Assembly: GCA_023374025.1 (NCBI GenBank) | Contig: SIJG01000153.1 | Coordinates: forward strand, 217,466-281,465 | Source of the DNA: Heterodera schachtii | Taxonomy: Eukaryota > Nematoda > Chromadorea > Rhabditida > Heteroderidae | Direction: 5' to 3' | DNA length: 64,000 nucleotides | In this document: in pieces, positions 13,390 through 25,210 of the stretch | Position numbering within the stretch: the stretch's first letter is position 1 | Layout: each line of letters begins with the position of its first letter | Program-made: the position numbers and the translations under genes | Notes under the pieces: model-generated | Seen by the model: only the letters and a program-made list of their open reading frames with translations | Database searches by the model: none | What the model was told of the DNA's origin: nothing

Positions 13390-16300
13390 AAATAAAAAAA
13401 TTTCGCGGTATTCAAACAATTTATTTTTTGTAATTCATTTTTCCATATTGTTAATTTGCTTTAAAAGCCTCAAATGGTCCATCATTTTCCAAGTGTGTGC
13501 ATTGAATGCCTTTCCATACCCTCCCCCCCCCCCCCCCCCTCCCCCCCGCTCCCTATGATTTGCCTTCATCCCCTCCGAATTTGCATATTTATGAGCAAAG
13601 AAAGGGTCGTCCGGATTGGATTGAGACAGATCTGCTGGGGCTGATTGTGGTGGTGAATTTTTTGTTGGATCATCCGCCACCGCCTCTGCTGAAAATGGAC
13701 AGAAAACAGAGAAAATTTGGCGGGGGAAAATGAGAAAAAATGAAAGGAATTCGAATTTTTAAAGGCATTGAAGTGAATTTGGCCCAAATTGTAAATAAAA
13801 AAGGGTAAAAAAAAAATTCCTTTTTTTGGGGAAAATCATTAAAGCAAAGTTAATTGACAGCAATTAATTTGCCTCCCTTACAAATTAGCGAAAAAAATCG
13901 ATTTAAATTTTAAATTTTTTATTATAAAGAGAGAGAAACTGAAAAAAAATCAAATTAAATTTAAAAATGGGGAATAATACTGACAGATTTGCTTTTTCCA
14001 GGTCTGATCCAAATCAACAATTGGAAGCCGATCAACTTCGAGACAATCACGGACAACCCGGAGGAATTGGTCAGCAATTTGTTCCGTGAAATTTCCACAC
14101 ACATCACACTGAAAATATTGGCAAAACGGTGAGTTGCGAAATGATTTCCAATTTAAGCCACAAACACTAAATGTTTTAAAATTTTTATAACTAACCAATT
14201 GACATGAAATTTGGTTGCTTTAAGCGTAGGCGTCTGATCGAAAAATTTCAAAATAAGAACATTCAACCCAAAAAATAAGATTTTACAATCAAAAATAAGA
14301 ACTTTTTACAAAATTGTTTAAATCAATTATTTTTAACAATTTATCGATCAAAAATGTATCAATTTATTATATTTTTTGCCTAACATTATCGATTTTAACA
14401 ATTTTATTTTGAAATTTAATTGATTTATTAAAAACGATTTTTCAAATAAATAACTTTGAGCTAAAATATAAATAATTCATAATTTTTGTCCGCCGAATTT
14501 GTCCATTCATTCGTCACGCATTTGCCCCATCCCCTCCAATTTCTTCACAACTCCCCGGTAAATCGCGTGATTTCCTTCCTTTTTTTATTCAGTCCCCCTC
14601 CCCATTTGACTTCATCCCCAATGGAATTTTAAGGGGATTTAAATGAATTTTACTTTGATTTGGGCAATTTTGTTTAAATGAGTAAATGTAAAGTTGAGAA
14701 TGATTGATGGAAATGATCAATGATTGGAGAACAGATTAAATCGAAAAACGGCCAAAAAATTGGATTTGGCTTAAAAAATATTTGGCTAATGAATTCCAAT
14801 TAAATTGGCTTTATGAAAAGCACAAAAAACATATTAAATAAACATTCACTAAGAATACTTAAAAAAACAAAAATATTTAAGCAAAAAAGTCATTTTGTCG
14901 AATTGGTTGGGTATAAAAAATTTGTAATGCCATCGAATATGGATGATGTCAAGAATTATAATTGCTTCTAAGAAAAGTTACGATTGAATATTTTGCCTAA
15001 AAGTATGTGTATTTATGGTAGCCTTTATCGTGGAACATAAAAATGTGAAAAATTATTTGGACAATTTGCCAAACATATCAATTACCTAATTGCCTAATTA
15101 ATTAATTAATTGCAGTTCACCCAGCGACTCAAATGGCCAATGCATCGTCGACCTCAAACAGCGCCTGCTGAAGACAGCCATTGAGAAGCAACCGCAAATT
15201 TTGACTTCGTCCAATGGGCAAGAAGTCAAGCAAATTCTTCAACAGGTGTGCTCAACCGCTGTTCGGCGTAAATTGCTTTTGGAGTTGGCACTCCGTCCAC
15301 CGAAAATTTCGGGGGGTGTCCCATGCCTCAAGACTCTGAAACATTTTCCAACCACGGCATCGTCCAGGAAATTTTCTTTTAAATTTTGGTTTTTATTAAA
15401 TTGATTTATGGGGAAACCCCCCCCCCCCCCCCTCATTTCGTGCCTGTTTTGGAGTGAATAATTGATTTTTTTTAATCAAAATATAATTTCATAATTTATC
15501 GATTTTCATGAAAATTTATTGGTCATTTCTAAAAAACAGGGACCAGTATTAATTATCGGGTTTTACCTGTTCGCGCATACGGAAAGTTCCATTTGGCGCT
15601 CACTAATGAATAAAGCCAATTAGGCTTTCTCGTGTTTCTTGAACTGCGTTAATTGTTGCTTGCAAGGTGATGGCCGGCGATGATGAATGCTCCGCGTGGA
15701 TGGGCGTCCGCGAGCAAAGCGAAGCGGTGAACGAATGGCTGGAACAAATTGTGGCCCAGCAAGAGAACAGCAGGAAGAGGTGGCAACATGGCCAAGAAAC
15801 CCCAAGAACGCGCTTCCCAAAAATTTTTAATAAAATTATTCTGGTTGGATATTTAATTCCCATTTTTTGGGCTTAGGAGATTCGATTTCGAAAGACGAAT
15901 TCGATTTCATTTCTTGGCATTGGAATTCAAAAATTAATTATTCCTCCATTGCCAATGGGCAGGGCCGGATTAGCACGGATCCAATCACTGCAAATGTCTT
16001 TAAATATTTAAGAAATTTTTTAAATTAACTTCCAATTTTTTAATTTAGACCAATTAGCGTGTTATAGGATGGGCCAGCCCATTTTCCGGGAGCGGTTTTA
16101 AAAATTTAATTTTTTTTAAACATTTTCCAATTTTTTAGCCCCCTCAGCAACATCCGGTTCAGTCCGGTGAGTGAGCTGCCTCGTCTGGAGCGTTGGTTCC
16201 GCTCCGACCCGAACCCCACACGCCAGAAACTGTTGTCCTACGCGAACATTCTGAACGCGGCTGCCTACCGACGGGCGAACAACAAAGTCACTTATCAGGT

Positions 16301-19300
16301 GGGTAGGGAGTGAATTTAAAATTGAATTTAAAATTTTTAATTTAAAAATTTAAATTTAAAAATTTCAGCAAATTTGCAATTGGTTCGCCAACCAACGCCG
16401 TACCCACCAGCGGGCAGTCGCCTCGCGCCAGTCATCCTCCGCCGCTTTGCACCAAATTCAAAATGTTGCCAACGGTGGTGCACAACGCCAAACCCAAGCA
16501 TTGGCAATGCTGCCGCTTAATGCTGGTAGGCGCCAAATATGTTTTGAATTTGGTGGTGCTGCTTGTCTCCTATTTTTCACAAGAGAATAAGTACATACAG
16601 TACCGAGTCCCCCATCATTATTATACAGTAGACCAATCTATCAAATGAACACCGTGGTTTATTACAGTATGAAACCCAAAGGATTCCGTTTTTATTTCCC
16701 ACGATATTCACGAAAATATGTCTATTCAACTGTCTACATCGTTCAATTACAGTACCCAACCATCACCAACAGCAGAACCATCAGCAGGGAGGCGGCGTCA
16801 ATTTCGCGCTGCTCAATTCGCTGGCCCAATTTGCCGCATTGGGTAGACAATTATAACGGTCGTATTTGTTTTTATATGGAACCAACAATTTAGCCGCTTC
16901 CAACTCCAACGGTGCCGGGAGCGGTGCCGTGCCGTCATCGGCCACTGCCGGTGGCACCATACAACAAATTGCTGCAAGTGCCGCAGCTGGTGATCTACAA
17001 GCGCAACAGAAACTTGCCAACGCTTTGGTTGTGCAACTTTCGTCGGCCAACGCGGCACAATCGGCGACGACAACACCGTCGGCATTGCTTATGATGACCA
17101 ACAGCAACAATAACAGTAGCAGCAGAGACACAAACAATGGCAACAGCGGTGGTGGGGAGGAGCAACAACAACAGCAGCAACATGTGAGAGAACGAACGGG
17201 GCAATTCATCCCCCCCCCCTCCTCGTCGTATTCTTCATACCCCGAAAATTAAAAAAAAATCTCAAAAAATTCTTCAAAAAAATAGAAATTTTTTTATAAG
17301 AATTCAAACCTGTTTCTTGAGTGAAACCCGGGCTCTCTTGAATGGAGAGCTGCTTGAGAGAGTCTTTTCTTGAGTCGAGAAATTCTCGTGGTTTTTTTCG
17401 TCTCTGCCTCAACTATCTGGGTAACTGAGTCAAACTCGATCGCGGTTCCCGACAGCAGATTTACTCGTGACTGTAAATGATGAGAGATTGGGTGGTGGGA
17501 TTTGGGAAATCTCGGCACCATTCGCCTAATGAAAAAGAAAAATTGGATGTTAGGACATTTTAACAAATTTCGTTATAAAATTTTAGCATTTTAAGCAATT
17601 CTTTTCCGCGTCAGATTCCGTTCGCTTCTGTGCCCTTGGACATTCGGTCCAAATTTGAACCGTCCAACAGCTCGTCGCTTGGGGCGAGTACCAGCAACAC
17701 AACCGCATCCTCCGCACAAATGGACGCCATTGTGTCCAGCAGTGATCAGTCTGATCATCATCACCATGCCCATCATCAGATTGGAGCAGTGCTTGAACAT
17801 CATCACCACAATCACCACCACCATGACCACCATCGGCAAATGGGCAGCACCACGGCCACAACGACGACGGGCAGTGCGGGACAGAATTCGGATGTAAAAG
17901 CAAATTTTTCTTGTTTTAATTTAAATTAAAAATTTATTAATTTATCATAGAGAATGGATGGCGGGTCCGAGTCGCCCCCCGGCAACGACGACATGAGCGT
18001 ACACAGCGTGACGAGCGTGGGCGGATGTGCGGGCGGAATTGAAGCGGTACAAGTGCGTTTATTGCTGGTTTATCTACCGGTTTTGTGCATGGTTCTCTAA
18101 TAAACATCGTTTTCTCCACTCCTACCGTGTTCTCTTCTTCCCACTTAACTACCGTTTTTTGGCGACAAATTAAGTATTTTTGGCCCATAGCCTATAATTT
18201 CTTCGAAAAATTAGAGAATTCGGATAATTGTAATTAATACATTTTTTCGCTGATTAGGTTTTTGTGGGAAACAAGGGGTGAGAAACGCTTTGTTTTCCCT
18301 CTACTGTACATTATTTAAAGTGGCGGCGATATGCCAACTCTTTCTGATTGCAATCACAAAGGTTGCTCGATCGAGTCGAGAAAGTCTCGAGTTTTTGGGG
18401 TGTTTAAGTATCTCGATTTCGAGCATCGTTTCATGGAAAACTAACAAATAAATGTCAAAGCAGCCCTTCCAAAACATTACTCATCGTAATCCCTCTTACC
18501 GTATCCCACTCCCTTTACAGTATATCACCACTCATTCGTCCTCATCGCTGAAAGAGCATTCTTCCGTTGCCTGTTCACCGGAAGAAGACGTCCAATGGAT
18601 GGACTGTGCATCACCACGAGCAGCAGCAACAGAACAATGTGGCCACAGTGCCAAATGAACACGCAACAGAGCCAATGGACACAATGATGGCACAGCAACA
18701 ACAGCAGCAAGACACCAACATGGTGAGACACTTTTTCTACCCATTTAAATAATTAATAAAAGTGCCTAAGTCGAATAGGGTTCGGGGATGGCATTGGACC
18801 GGATTTACGATTAAAATCTTCTTTTTCTGAAAACTTCTTTTCGGAAATCTCTCTAATTAAAAAAACATTTCAGAGCGGCCATTTCGGCACCGCGTCCGCC
18901 TCTCCGCCGCCCACTTCAGTGCTGACCAGCTCAGCCCAACTCCAGTCCACGCCAACTTCGTCCGCGACGCCTTCCGGCACAATGGCAGCCGCAGCAGCGG
19001 CGGCAGCTGCGGCCGCGGCCTTTTCCCAGCTGATGCCATCCGCACAACATCAGCTGCAACTGATGGCCATGGCGGCAGGTGGAAAATAATTAATCAAAAA
19101 CCTTTTATTTAACTTTTTTCCACTTCATTAGGTATGGCTGCATCGCCAGCAGTGACAACGGCGTCGAGCAGTACACTAATGATGAACAACACCAACCACA
19201 GCACGAGCAGCAACAACCTGAACACTTTGATGGGTTTTGCCGCTTCGTCGGCCGCTGGAAGCATAGGCACCAATGCATTAAAACAGTCGCCCTCCTCCAA

Positions 19301-20908
19301 CTCGTTGAATAGCTTAATGTTGGCTAGCAACAACAACAGCAGTGGCAGGGCAGCACAAATGGACGAGAATGGAGGTGAGAATAAATGGGAAGAGAATTCA
19401 ATTTAAAAATTCTTGCTCTGAATGACTTAGTTTTGCTCATTTTAAATCGGAAAATTAACATTTATTAAGGCTTATTTTATTTAATTAATTAATTTGTTTT
19501 TCAACAAAAAACAAAATCTATTAATGTCCTAATTAAATAAAGTTCATAAAAAGCCAATAAAAATATTTATTTTTGACAGATTTTATAAAGTCATCAATTT
19601 GGACTTAAGATTGGTTTAAAGAAAATTTTGGAATTGTCAAAAATCTAAAAAATAACAACCAGAAAAAAAGTGACATTGCATTTATTTAATAAAATCGGGC
19701 ATTCCCCATAATTTTTTTGTCAAAATTTTACCATTCATTTCCCTTTCCACAGTGATGACCATCAAATCGGAGCAGTTGCACGGCAACTTTTCGTCGCCAA
19801 CCTCAACCCATCATCACCAGCAGAGGCGGGGCGGCGGCGTACAGGCGTCGATGGCCGAGCAGCGGACACCGACGACGACAATGGGCGAGGACGGCGCCAG
19901 GGACAGGGGCGGCACGGACAACGCCAGTGGCAACGGCACGTCCCGCTCGCGGCTGATGTTCGACCCGCTCAGCGAATTGGTAATGAATGGACAGAGTAAA
20001 TCTGTGGCAATATTTTGTTGCATATATTAGCAATGCCATACTTGGCAATCCACATTAAAAAAAAGAGGTGGCATTTTACAATGTATGCGATTTAGCTAAA
20101 GCCGAGACGGACTCGGAGAGCGAATGTATTTTCTCCGGAGCCTCTTTTGCTTTTTTCCCTCTATAAAAAGGGGGTTTTAAAAGAAACGGGGACATAAATA
20201 AATTATATCAATGTTTGAGCCAGAATTTCTTATCACCTAAAAATATGCAAAAAAAAAAACGACTTAAAAATGTACAAAAAATATAAGCTAACAATTAAAG
20301 CTGATTTCAATAGTTGAATTTGTTAAGTGGTTTTATCCAAAAATGAAAGGCTTTATTAAGAGAGAGGGAGAGTCCCTTTAGGCTCAATCGTGGCCATTTC
20401 AAAATATGGGCACTATTTTTACTGTACAAATAATGTCTTTAATTAAGCCCCATAAGTAACTTTTTCGCTTTTTCCCCACACAAAAAATGGGATTTTGAAT
20501 GATATGGGACAGACAGATGGATTCTTTTGTTAATTAGTTAATTTGTTCTTTTTTCAGCCCATCCTTGAACGGTGGTTTGAGGTGAGTCATTATTTTCCAT
20601 TTAATTTTCTCTTTTTTAATTACTCAAATTTCCAGGATAATCCCCACCCGGGCTGGCTGCAGATTGAACAGTACACGGACTACCTCAACTCGATGGCCTA
20701 TCGCCAGAATTACCCGCACATTTCCACGCACAATGTCAAAATTTGGTTCAAAAACCGAAGGGCAAAAACAAAACGGTGTGCCAAAGTTGGCGGGAAATTT
20801 GAAAGATTTAAATGTTTAAGGCTAATGGGCGGCATGGACGGACAACAGCAGCAAATGTTGAGCACTTCGGCAGGCGGTGGTCGCTGCACACCGAGCAGCA
20901 TGGCATGA
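11487..20908 (+). CDS. dve-1: dve-1-like CMP-domain, double-homeodomain transcription factor (16 exons found)
   Basis: Orthologue of Defective proventriculus/dve-1, a nuclear DNA- and chromatin-binding factor; in C. elegans DVE-1 acts in the mitochondrial unfolded protein response. Exons read from splice sites and phase: 11487-11698, 14002-14128, 15116-15245, 15667-15779, 16139-16298, 16369-16525, 16753-16842, 16894-17183, 17615-17893, 17951-18052, about 18555-18722, 18874-19078, 19132-19374, 19753-19979, 20558-20581, 20636-20908 (TGA). All phases join. Domain order: CMP/ubiquitin-like fold, CUT-like helices, homeodomain 1, a long low-complexity linker (Gln, His, Ala, Ser, Asn runs), homeodomain 2. 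The first ATG is at 11506, which would give about 926 residues. The exon starts right after TTTCAG, so either an SL leader is trans-spliced there or an upstream exon is missing. Exon 11 is the weak point: its 5' half reads best in a different frame. Confidence 0.88.
11506..14128 (+). other. CMP (SATB ubiquitin-like) domain of dve-1
   Basis: Exons 1 and 2 encode roughly 105 residues starting [15 protein letters not shown] and ending [11 protein letters not shown]. They include the typical run of a hydrophobic strand, the [13 protein letters not shown] helix and the INNWKPI segment. This matches the compass domain shared by Dve and SATB proteins, used for oligomerisation. The 2.3-kb intron between the two exons holds a CT microsatellite and poly-G/C runs. 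Confidence 0.8.
13291..13387. repeat. long CT microsatellite in dve-1 intron 1
   Basis: About 97 nt of CT repeat with three small interruptions. Confidence 0.95.
15116..15779 (+). other. CUT-like helical segment of dve-1
   Basis: Exons 3 and 4 encode about 80 residues: a helix ending QEVKQILQQ, then [13 protein letters not shown] and [14 protein letters not shown]. By position between the CMP domain and homeodomain 1, and by helical pattern, it corresponds to the CUT-like domain of SATB/Dve proteins. Sequence similarity itself is weak by eye. Confidence 0.6.
16139..16469 (+). other. homeodomain 1 of dve-1
   Basis: Exons 5 and 6. Helix 1 region [11 protein letters not shown], a longer than usual middle region, and recognition helix [14 protein letters not shown] with the homeodomain W, F, N and R positions intact. 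The intron splits the domain just before the recognition helix. Confidence 0.85.
19950..20781 (+). other. homeodomain 2 of dve-1, spread over three exons
   Basis: Built from the end of exon 14 (FDPLSEL), the 24-nt exon 15 (PILERWFE) and exon 16. The recognition helix is [14 protein letters not shown], a canonical WF.NRR motif. The start SELPILERWF mirrors homeodomain 1, consistent with an old internal duplication. Confidence 0.88.
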
Positions 20909-21789
20909 AGCAGAATTGTGTTGGTGGAGAAGCAAGCCAAATATGTAAAAAACCGAACCAATGAATTTTTGAGTGCCGTGCCAATGCCGTCGCAAAAAAA
21001 AAACAATTTTCAAAAAACCAATCGATGGCCTCCTCACCAAATCCGAGTCAGCAAAGTCCAACAAAAGCAGATGATATTTTCCAAATTTACTTAGAAAACT
21101 CTATGTTCACTTAATGTCCGTGTGTTGTGTGTTTTAATCGGTTTCTAATCACTCATTGGTCTTAATTTTGTCAAATTTTGCTTAGTTTTGCCTGACTTGG
21201 CCAACCAGGCCTCGATTTTCGATTATTTTTTTTCGTTTTTACCAAATTCCGTTGTTATTCATTCACTGCTTATTCCTCTCCAAATCACTTATAATTATGA
21301 TGATGATTTCCTCCTCCCCCGTGCTGTCTCCGTCGCCTCTCCTCCAACATTCTCACATCAAATTACAAATTTTATTTTCCGCAAATTATTTTTTTGCCGA
21401 TTTTTTTCTGTTTTCCGATGGGTACTTCAAATTCGAATGATAAATAACATACATTTAAATATAATTCGATACAATTTTGAGATTTTACGGGTTTATTAGG
21501 AGATTTAACAAAACAAAAAAAATAGACGATTAAAAATTCTTGGTACTAGAGCTTTGTTTTTTAGACACAAACAATCGAGAAATAGGAACAAAATAAAATA
21601 TTTTTTTATTAAGCTTTTAAGTAACAAATCTCATAAAAAGTTAATTTTGGTTATATTAGTTTTTCCCGATTTGAGCAAAAAAAAACCTCGAAAAGTTGCT
21701 TCATCCAAATTTTATTTCGATTACTTACATATGTTTTAAAACAAAAGTCCAGATGAAAAAAGTTTGGTGATGGCAAAAAAAAATTATAA
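20909..21789. other. 3' flank of dve-1
   Basis: Non-coding by appearance: AT-rich, scattered stops, no domain. It probably contains the dve-1 3' UTR; an AATAAA lies at 21592-21597 but would give an unusually long UTR. Confidence 0.5.
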
Positions 21790-21845
21790 CATCCCAATTC
21801 TGGTCAGTCCAATCACAGCAGAATGACAAGGTCGCCGATCGAAAT
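21790..21845 (-). pseudogene. duplicated tail of the cysteine-rich gene
   Basis: About 50 nt nearly identical to 22585-22630, which is the 3' end and stop region of the cysteine-rich gene at 22601-23093. Only the tail is present, so it is a dead fragment of a local duplication. Confidence 0.75.
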
Positions 21846-21975
21846 TAATAGTTTTTTTTATAGAATTAATTTTAACTGAAGAATTATGTAAGTTTTAAGT
21901 CAGCACAAATGTTATATAAACAATAGTAGAATATTCAAAAGCTATTGGGCACAAATAAATAAATATATTTATGAC

Positions 21976-22355
21976 TAGGGATGTCAAAAATATGTACAAA
22001 AATTGGTCAAAATATGTACATAAATATGTAAAAAAAATCCCGAAATATGCAAGATTTTTTTAATGGTTATTTTTTGGAAATAAATCTTCGTTAAGTGTTA
22101 AATTGGCACAAAATGGCAGAAAATGACCTAAATAGGTTTAGAATCACCTTTTAACATTAAAAAAATTATTAATATGTAAGAAAAAGTCCAAAATATTACC
22201 AAATATGTATAAAATCCCGAAATATGTAAAAATATGTAAATAAAGTCCCAACTTTTGTTCGCAAACAAACACAAAAAAGAAAGTGTTTTTCCTACTATTT
22301 AGAGCATGGAGAATCCAGGAAAAAAATATGTATTTACATAAAATTGGCAGCCCTA
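21976..22355. mobile_element. short inverted-repeat element, TAGGGATGTC / GGCAGCCCTA ends
   Basis: Non-coding element rich in ATGTA/TATGTAAA motifs. The flanks TTTATGAC and ATAATGAC agree at six of eight positions. It is related to the outer element at 44110-45785: both end in a block beginning GGAGAATCCAGGAAAAAA followed by TACATAAAATT.GCAGCC.TA. The ends fit the hAT type. Confidence 0.75.
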
Positions 22356-22600
22356 ATAATGACAAAAAGATTAGTAGTTAATAAAAAGAAAATTAAAAAT
22401 TAAATTTGCTATAAGTTAAAAAAACAAAATATATTTAAGAATTATTTTGCTATTTACCATGGAAAAGTTTTTATTAATATAAAAACTGCCAGTTTTAAAA
22501 TACAGATGCCATGATTTATTTTATAGTCAGTGCCATAAAATCAGTGGCTGTTCCTCTCGTCGTTCTTTGATCACTTCAACACAATTTCTGATCAGTCCAA

Positions 22601-23093
22601 TCACAGCAGAATGACAAGGCCGGCGATCGCAATTGCCAAAGCAAAGCTTGAAGGGGGCCCTTTCTCAACTTTTTCTAACCAGCAGAAGCCTCTGTCGTCT
22701 CCCTTTTTATAGGCCACGCATTTGTAGCCTTCTTTTGCGCATGGGTTACTTTTAGAACAGTCTTAAAAATTGCAAAAAAATTTCAACCCAAATTTAAATT
22801 AATTACGGTAAAAAAATTAAAATTTTAAATTATTTTTAAAAAGTTTTAAGCATCTTACAAACGTCTCGTTTCTTCGTTGCACCAATTTCGACCGGCACAT
22901 TGCCAATGTATCCTTTTTTACGAAATCCCTTAATTGAGCATTTGGCGTACTGACTCGTGTACACTTTGTTGCAACAATTTTTGTACGTGCAACTGTAGCA
23001 CTTGTCTGAGCATACGGTACTCCCAGGAGTTGAGCCAGGAATGTCCTTACAGACACCGGTGGGTTGGCATTCGATGCCCGCTTCAGTCAAATC
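22601..23093 (-). CDS. cysteine-rich protein with hydrophobic C-terminal tail (5' end missing)
   Basis: Two exons on the minus strand: 22859-23093 (acceptor TTTTTAG, donor GTAAGA) and 22601-22761 (acceptor TTTAAG, stop TGA), joined in phase 1. They encode about 131 residues starting DLTEAGIECQPTG. There are twelve cysteines, an even number with paired spacing, as expected of a disulphide-bonded extracellular fold. The protein ends SSFALAIAIAGLVILL, a hydrophobic tail running to the stop, which suits a GPI-anchor signal or a C-terminal membrane segment. Upstream exons, presumably with a signal peptide, were not found; a short candidate starting MMKNFKE at about 24752-24772 is not secretory and is unconvincing. 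I do not recognise the family. Confidence 0.65.
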
Positions 23094-23456
23094 CTAAAAA
23101 TTGGATGACAAATATTTATCTGAATTTTTTTATCAAAAATGATTTATGTTTGATAACAGCTTAAATCATTTTGAAAAGCATTGTTTTATTCGATAATATT
23201 TAAAAAAATAAGAAAATTATAACAAATTGCGACTTTTGAAAATAAATTCACATAAATTTCCTCACCAAATAAAATTGTAGGAATATTAAAAAAGCAGCAA
23301 AATTTACGAAGAATATAGAAAAAAGAATTTATAATTTTTTTGCTTAGATAGAAAATATTAATATTTAATTTTAAAAATGTGCTGTAATTCGCAGTTTTTC
23401 GCTGTGCTTTTATGCCATTTTTTTTTTCATTTAAGGCATAATTGACTAATTATAAC

Positions 23457-24076
23457 TAGGGTTCGAAGTTGTATGATTTTGCATATTTTTTCTGCGCATA
23501 TGCTATGAAGAAAGGGGCACAAAAATAGCATTTCTGCGTTAAAATTTTTTGGTTTGGTGAAGGTTTTTAGTGCATATAAAAGCATATTTTGGGGGTTTTC
23601 GAGAATAAATGCATATTTCGACATTTTTGCGTTTTTAGAGCATATTTTGGTCATTTTTTGGAAATTTTCATAAGAAAAATGCGAAAAAGCGAAAAATACA
23701 CCCCCTAAGGATCGACTTTTTGGAATTTTTTAAAAAAAACACCCTTAGAATCGAAAAATTTTTAACTTTTTGTAAGAAATTTTGTTAAAAAAAATTTTTA
23801 TTTATATAAAAATGTAATTTTGTTTTAACATATAATAAAAATTAAAAAAATTAGAAATTCTATATTTTTGCAATTGTCTAAAAAATGCCCCTTGTTTTGG
23901 TGTGTTACAATTTTTGGCATTTTTTGAGGGTTAAAAGCCATTTTGGTAGTTTTTTAAGGCATATTTTAGTGCATATTTGGGCATTTTTCGGGGTTTTAGG
24001 GCATATTTGGGGGATTTTTAGTGCATATTTTATGCGCATATTTGGCATTTTTTAGTGCATACAACTTCGAACCCTA
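23457..24076. mobile_element. hAT-type non-autonomous element with 8-bp target duplication
   Basis: Ends TAGGGTTCGAAGTTGTATG and its inverse are present, and the exact flanking duplication is ATTATAAC on both sides. The interior is AT-rich with repeated GCATATTT motifs and no transposase. Confidence 0.9.
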
Positions 24077-24472
24077 ATTATAACCAATCCTAAGTTTATA
24101 TGAATGACAATTTGCAACATTTAACCAAATGAAATCAAATGACAAAACAAAATGTCGACGGAAAAAACACAAATGAATAAGCGAATGTTCAAAAGTTGTT
24201 CATTTTACAAATGAAATGTCAAAAGTTTGTAAATGTTTCAATGTGACAAAAATTAAAAATCTAAATTTTTCACAAAAAATCTAAGCCTGCGACCAAGTAA
24301 AAGCAAGAATTTTTGTATTCACAAGTTAATTTCAACTATGAATGCAGGAAATTCAATATTTAATTTAAGTTTGCTTACTTACTTTTTTCATTTTTTTCTT
24401 TTTTTTTCCATGCCTCTTTTAGGTGTCTATTCCCGATTTTTCGTGACTAAAACTCCGGTCCTTGTTGATAAA

Positions 24473-24610
24473 TAGGGCTGCAAAAAATACGGATATAAGA
24501 AAGTCATCCTAGAAGCTTCAAATCAAGCTAAAAACATTTTTACGTGCGTTTCAGACCTCCCAAAAACCCATGAAAAAAATATATGGATTTTCATATAATT
24601 TGCAGCCCTA
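24473..24610. mobile_element. short inverted-repeat element, TAGGGCTGC ends
   Basis: 138-bp element with ends TAGGGCTGCAAA and TTTGCAGCCCTA. Flanks TTGATAAA and ATGATGAA match at six of eight positions. Confidence 0.75.
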
Positions 24611-25210
24611 ATGATGAATGTCAGATAAATCATAAATTGCTTAAACATTTTTTTAAATTCAATTCTTTGTTTATATTTTCTCTTAATGCGCCTTATCGCT
24701 CCTTTTTGGTGATTTTCTTATTTTTTATTAATTTAAAATTAAAAATTCTCACCTCTTTAAAATTTTTCATCATTTTTTAACTATAATAATAATTGTTATA
24801 ACTTTTTCAACTTTTGTCGTATTTTTACTTTTTATCAGAAATCGAACAGATTTATAAAAATTATTTTGTTTATTTTATTATTTTAACTAATATTATTACA
24901 GATAGAATAAATTAAAAAAGTTATTTTGCTTCATAATTAATCGGGAAAATGACGTAAAAATAATAAAAAATATTATTCTTTTCGTTTATTTAAAAAAATA
25001 TATTTAAATATAATTTTAAATTATTCATTAAAACAAAAAATAAATGAATAAAAATTAAAATAGAATTATCTTTCATACAATAACATTTAAATATTATAAA
25101 CTTTTCGTTCATTTTCAGAAAGCTGCAATTTTTGATTATTTTTTTTTGGAATTCTGTCAATGCTTTAAATTTTCAGAAACTTTCTGAAATAAGAACAAAA
25201 CAATCATAAA

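Noticed and set aside
16781..17209. 142-residue cysteine- and leucine-rich minus-strand frame
   Set aside because: Antisense of the Gln/Asn/Ser-rich dve-1 exon 8; the CAG-type codons create it.
24720..24772. Short first exon MMKNFKE with GTGAGA donor for the cysteine-rich gene
   Set aside because: Phase fits but the peptide is not a signal sequence, two transposons lie near by, and such short matches are expected by chance.
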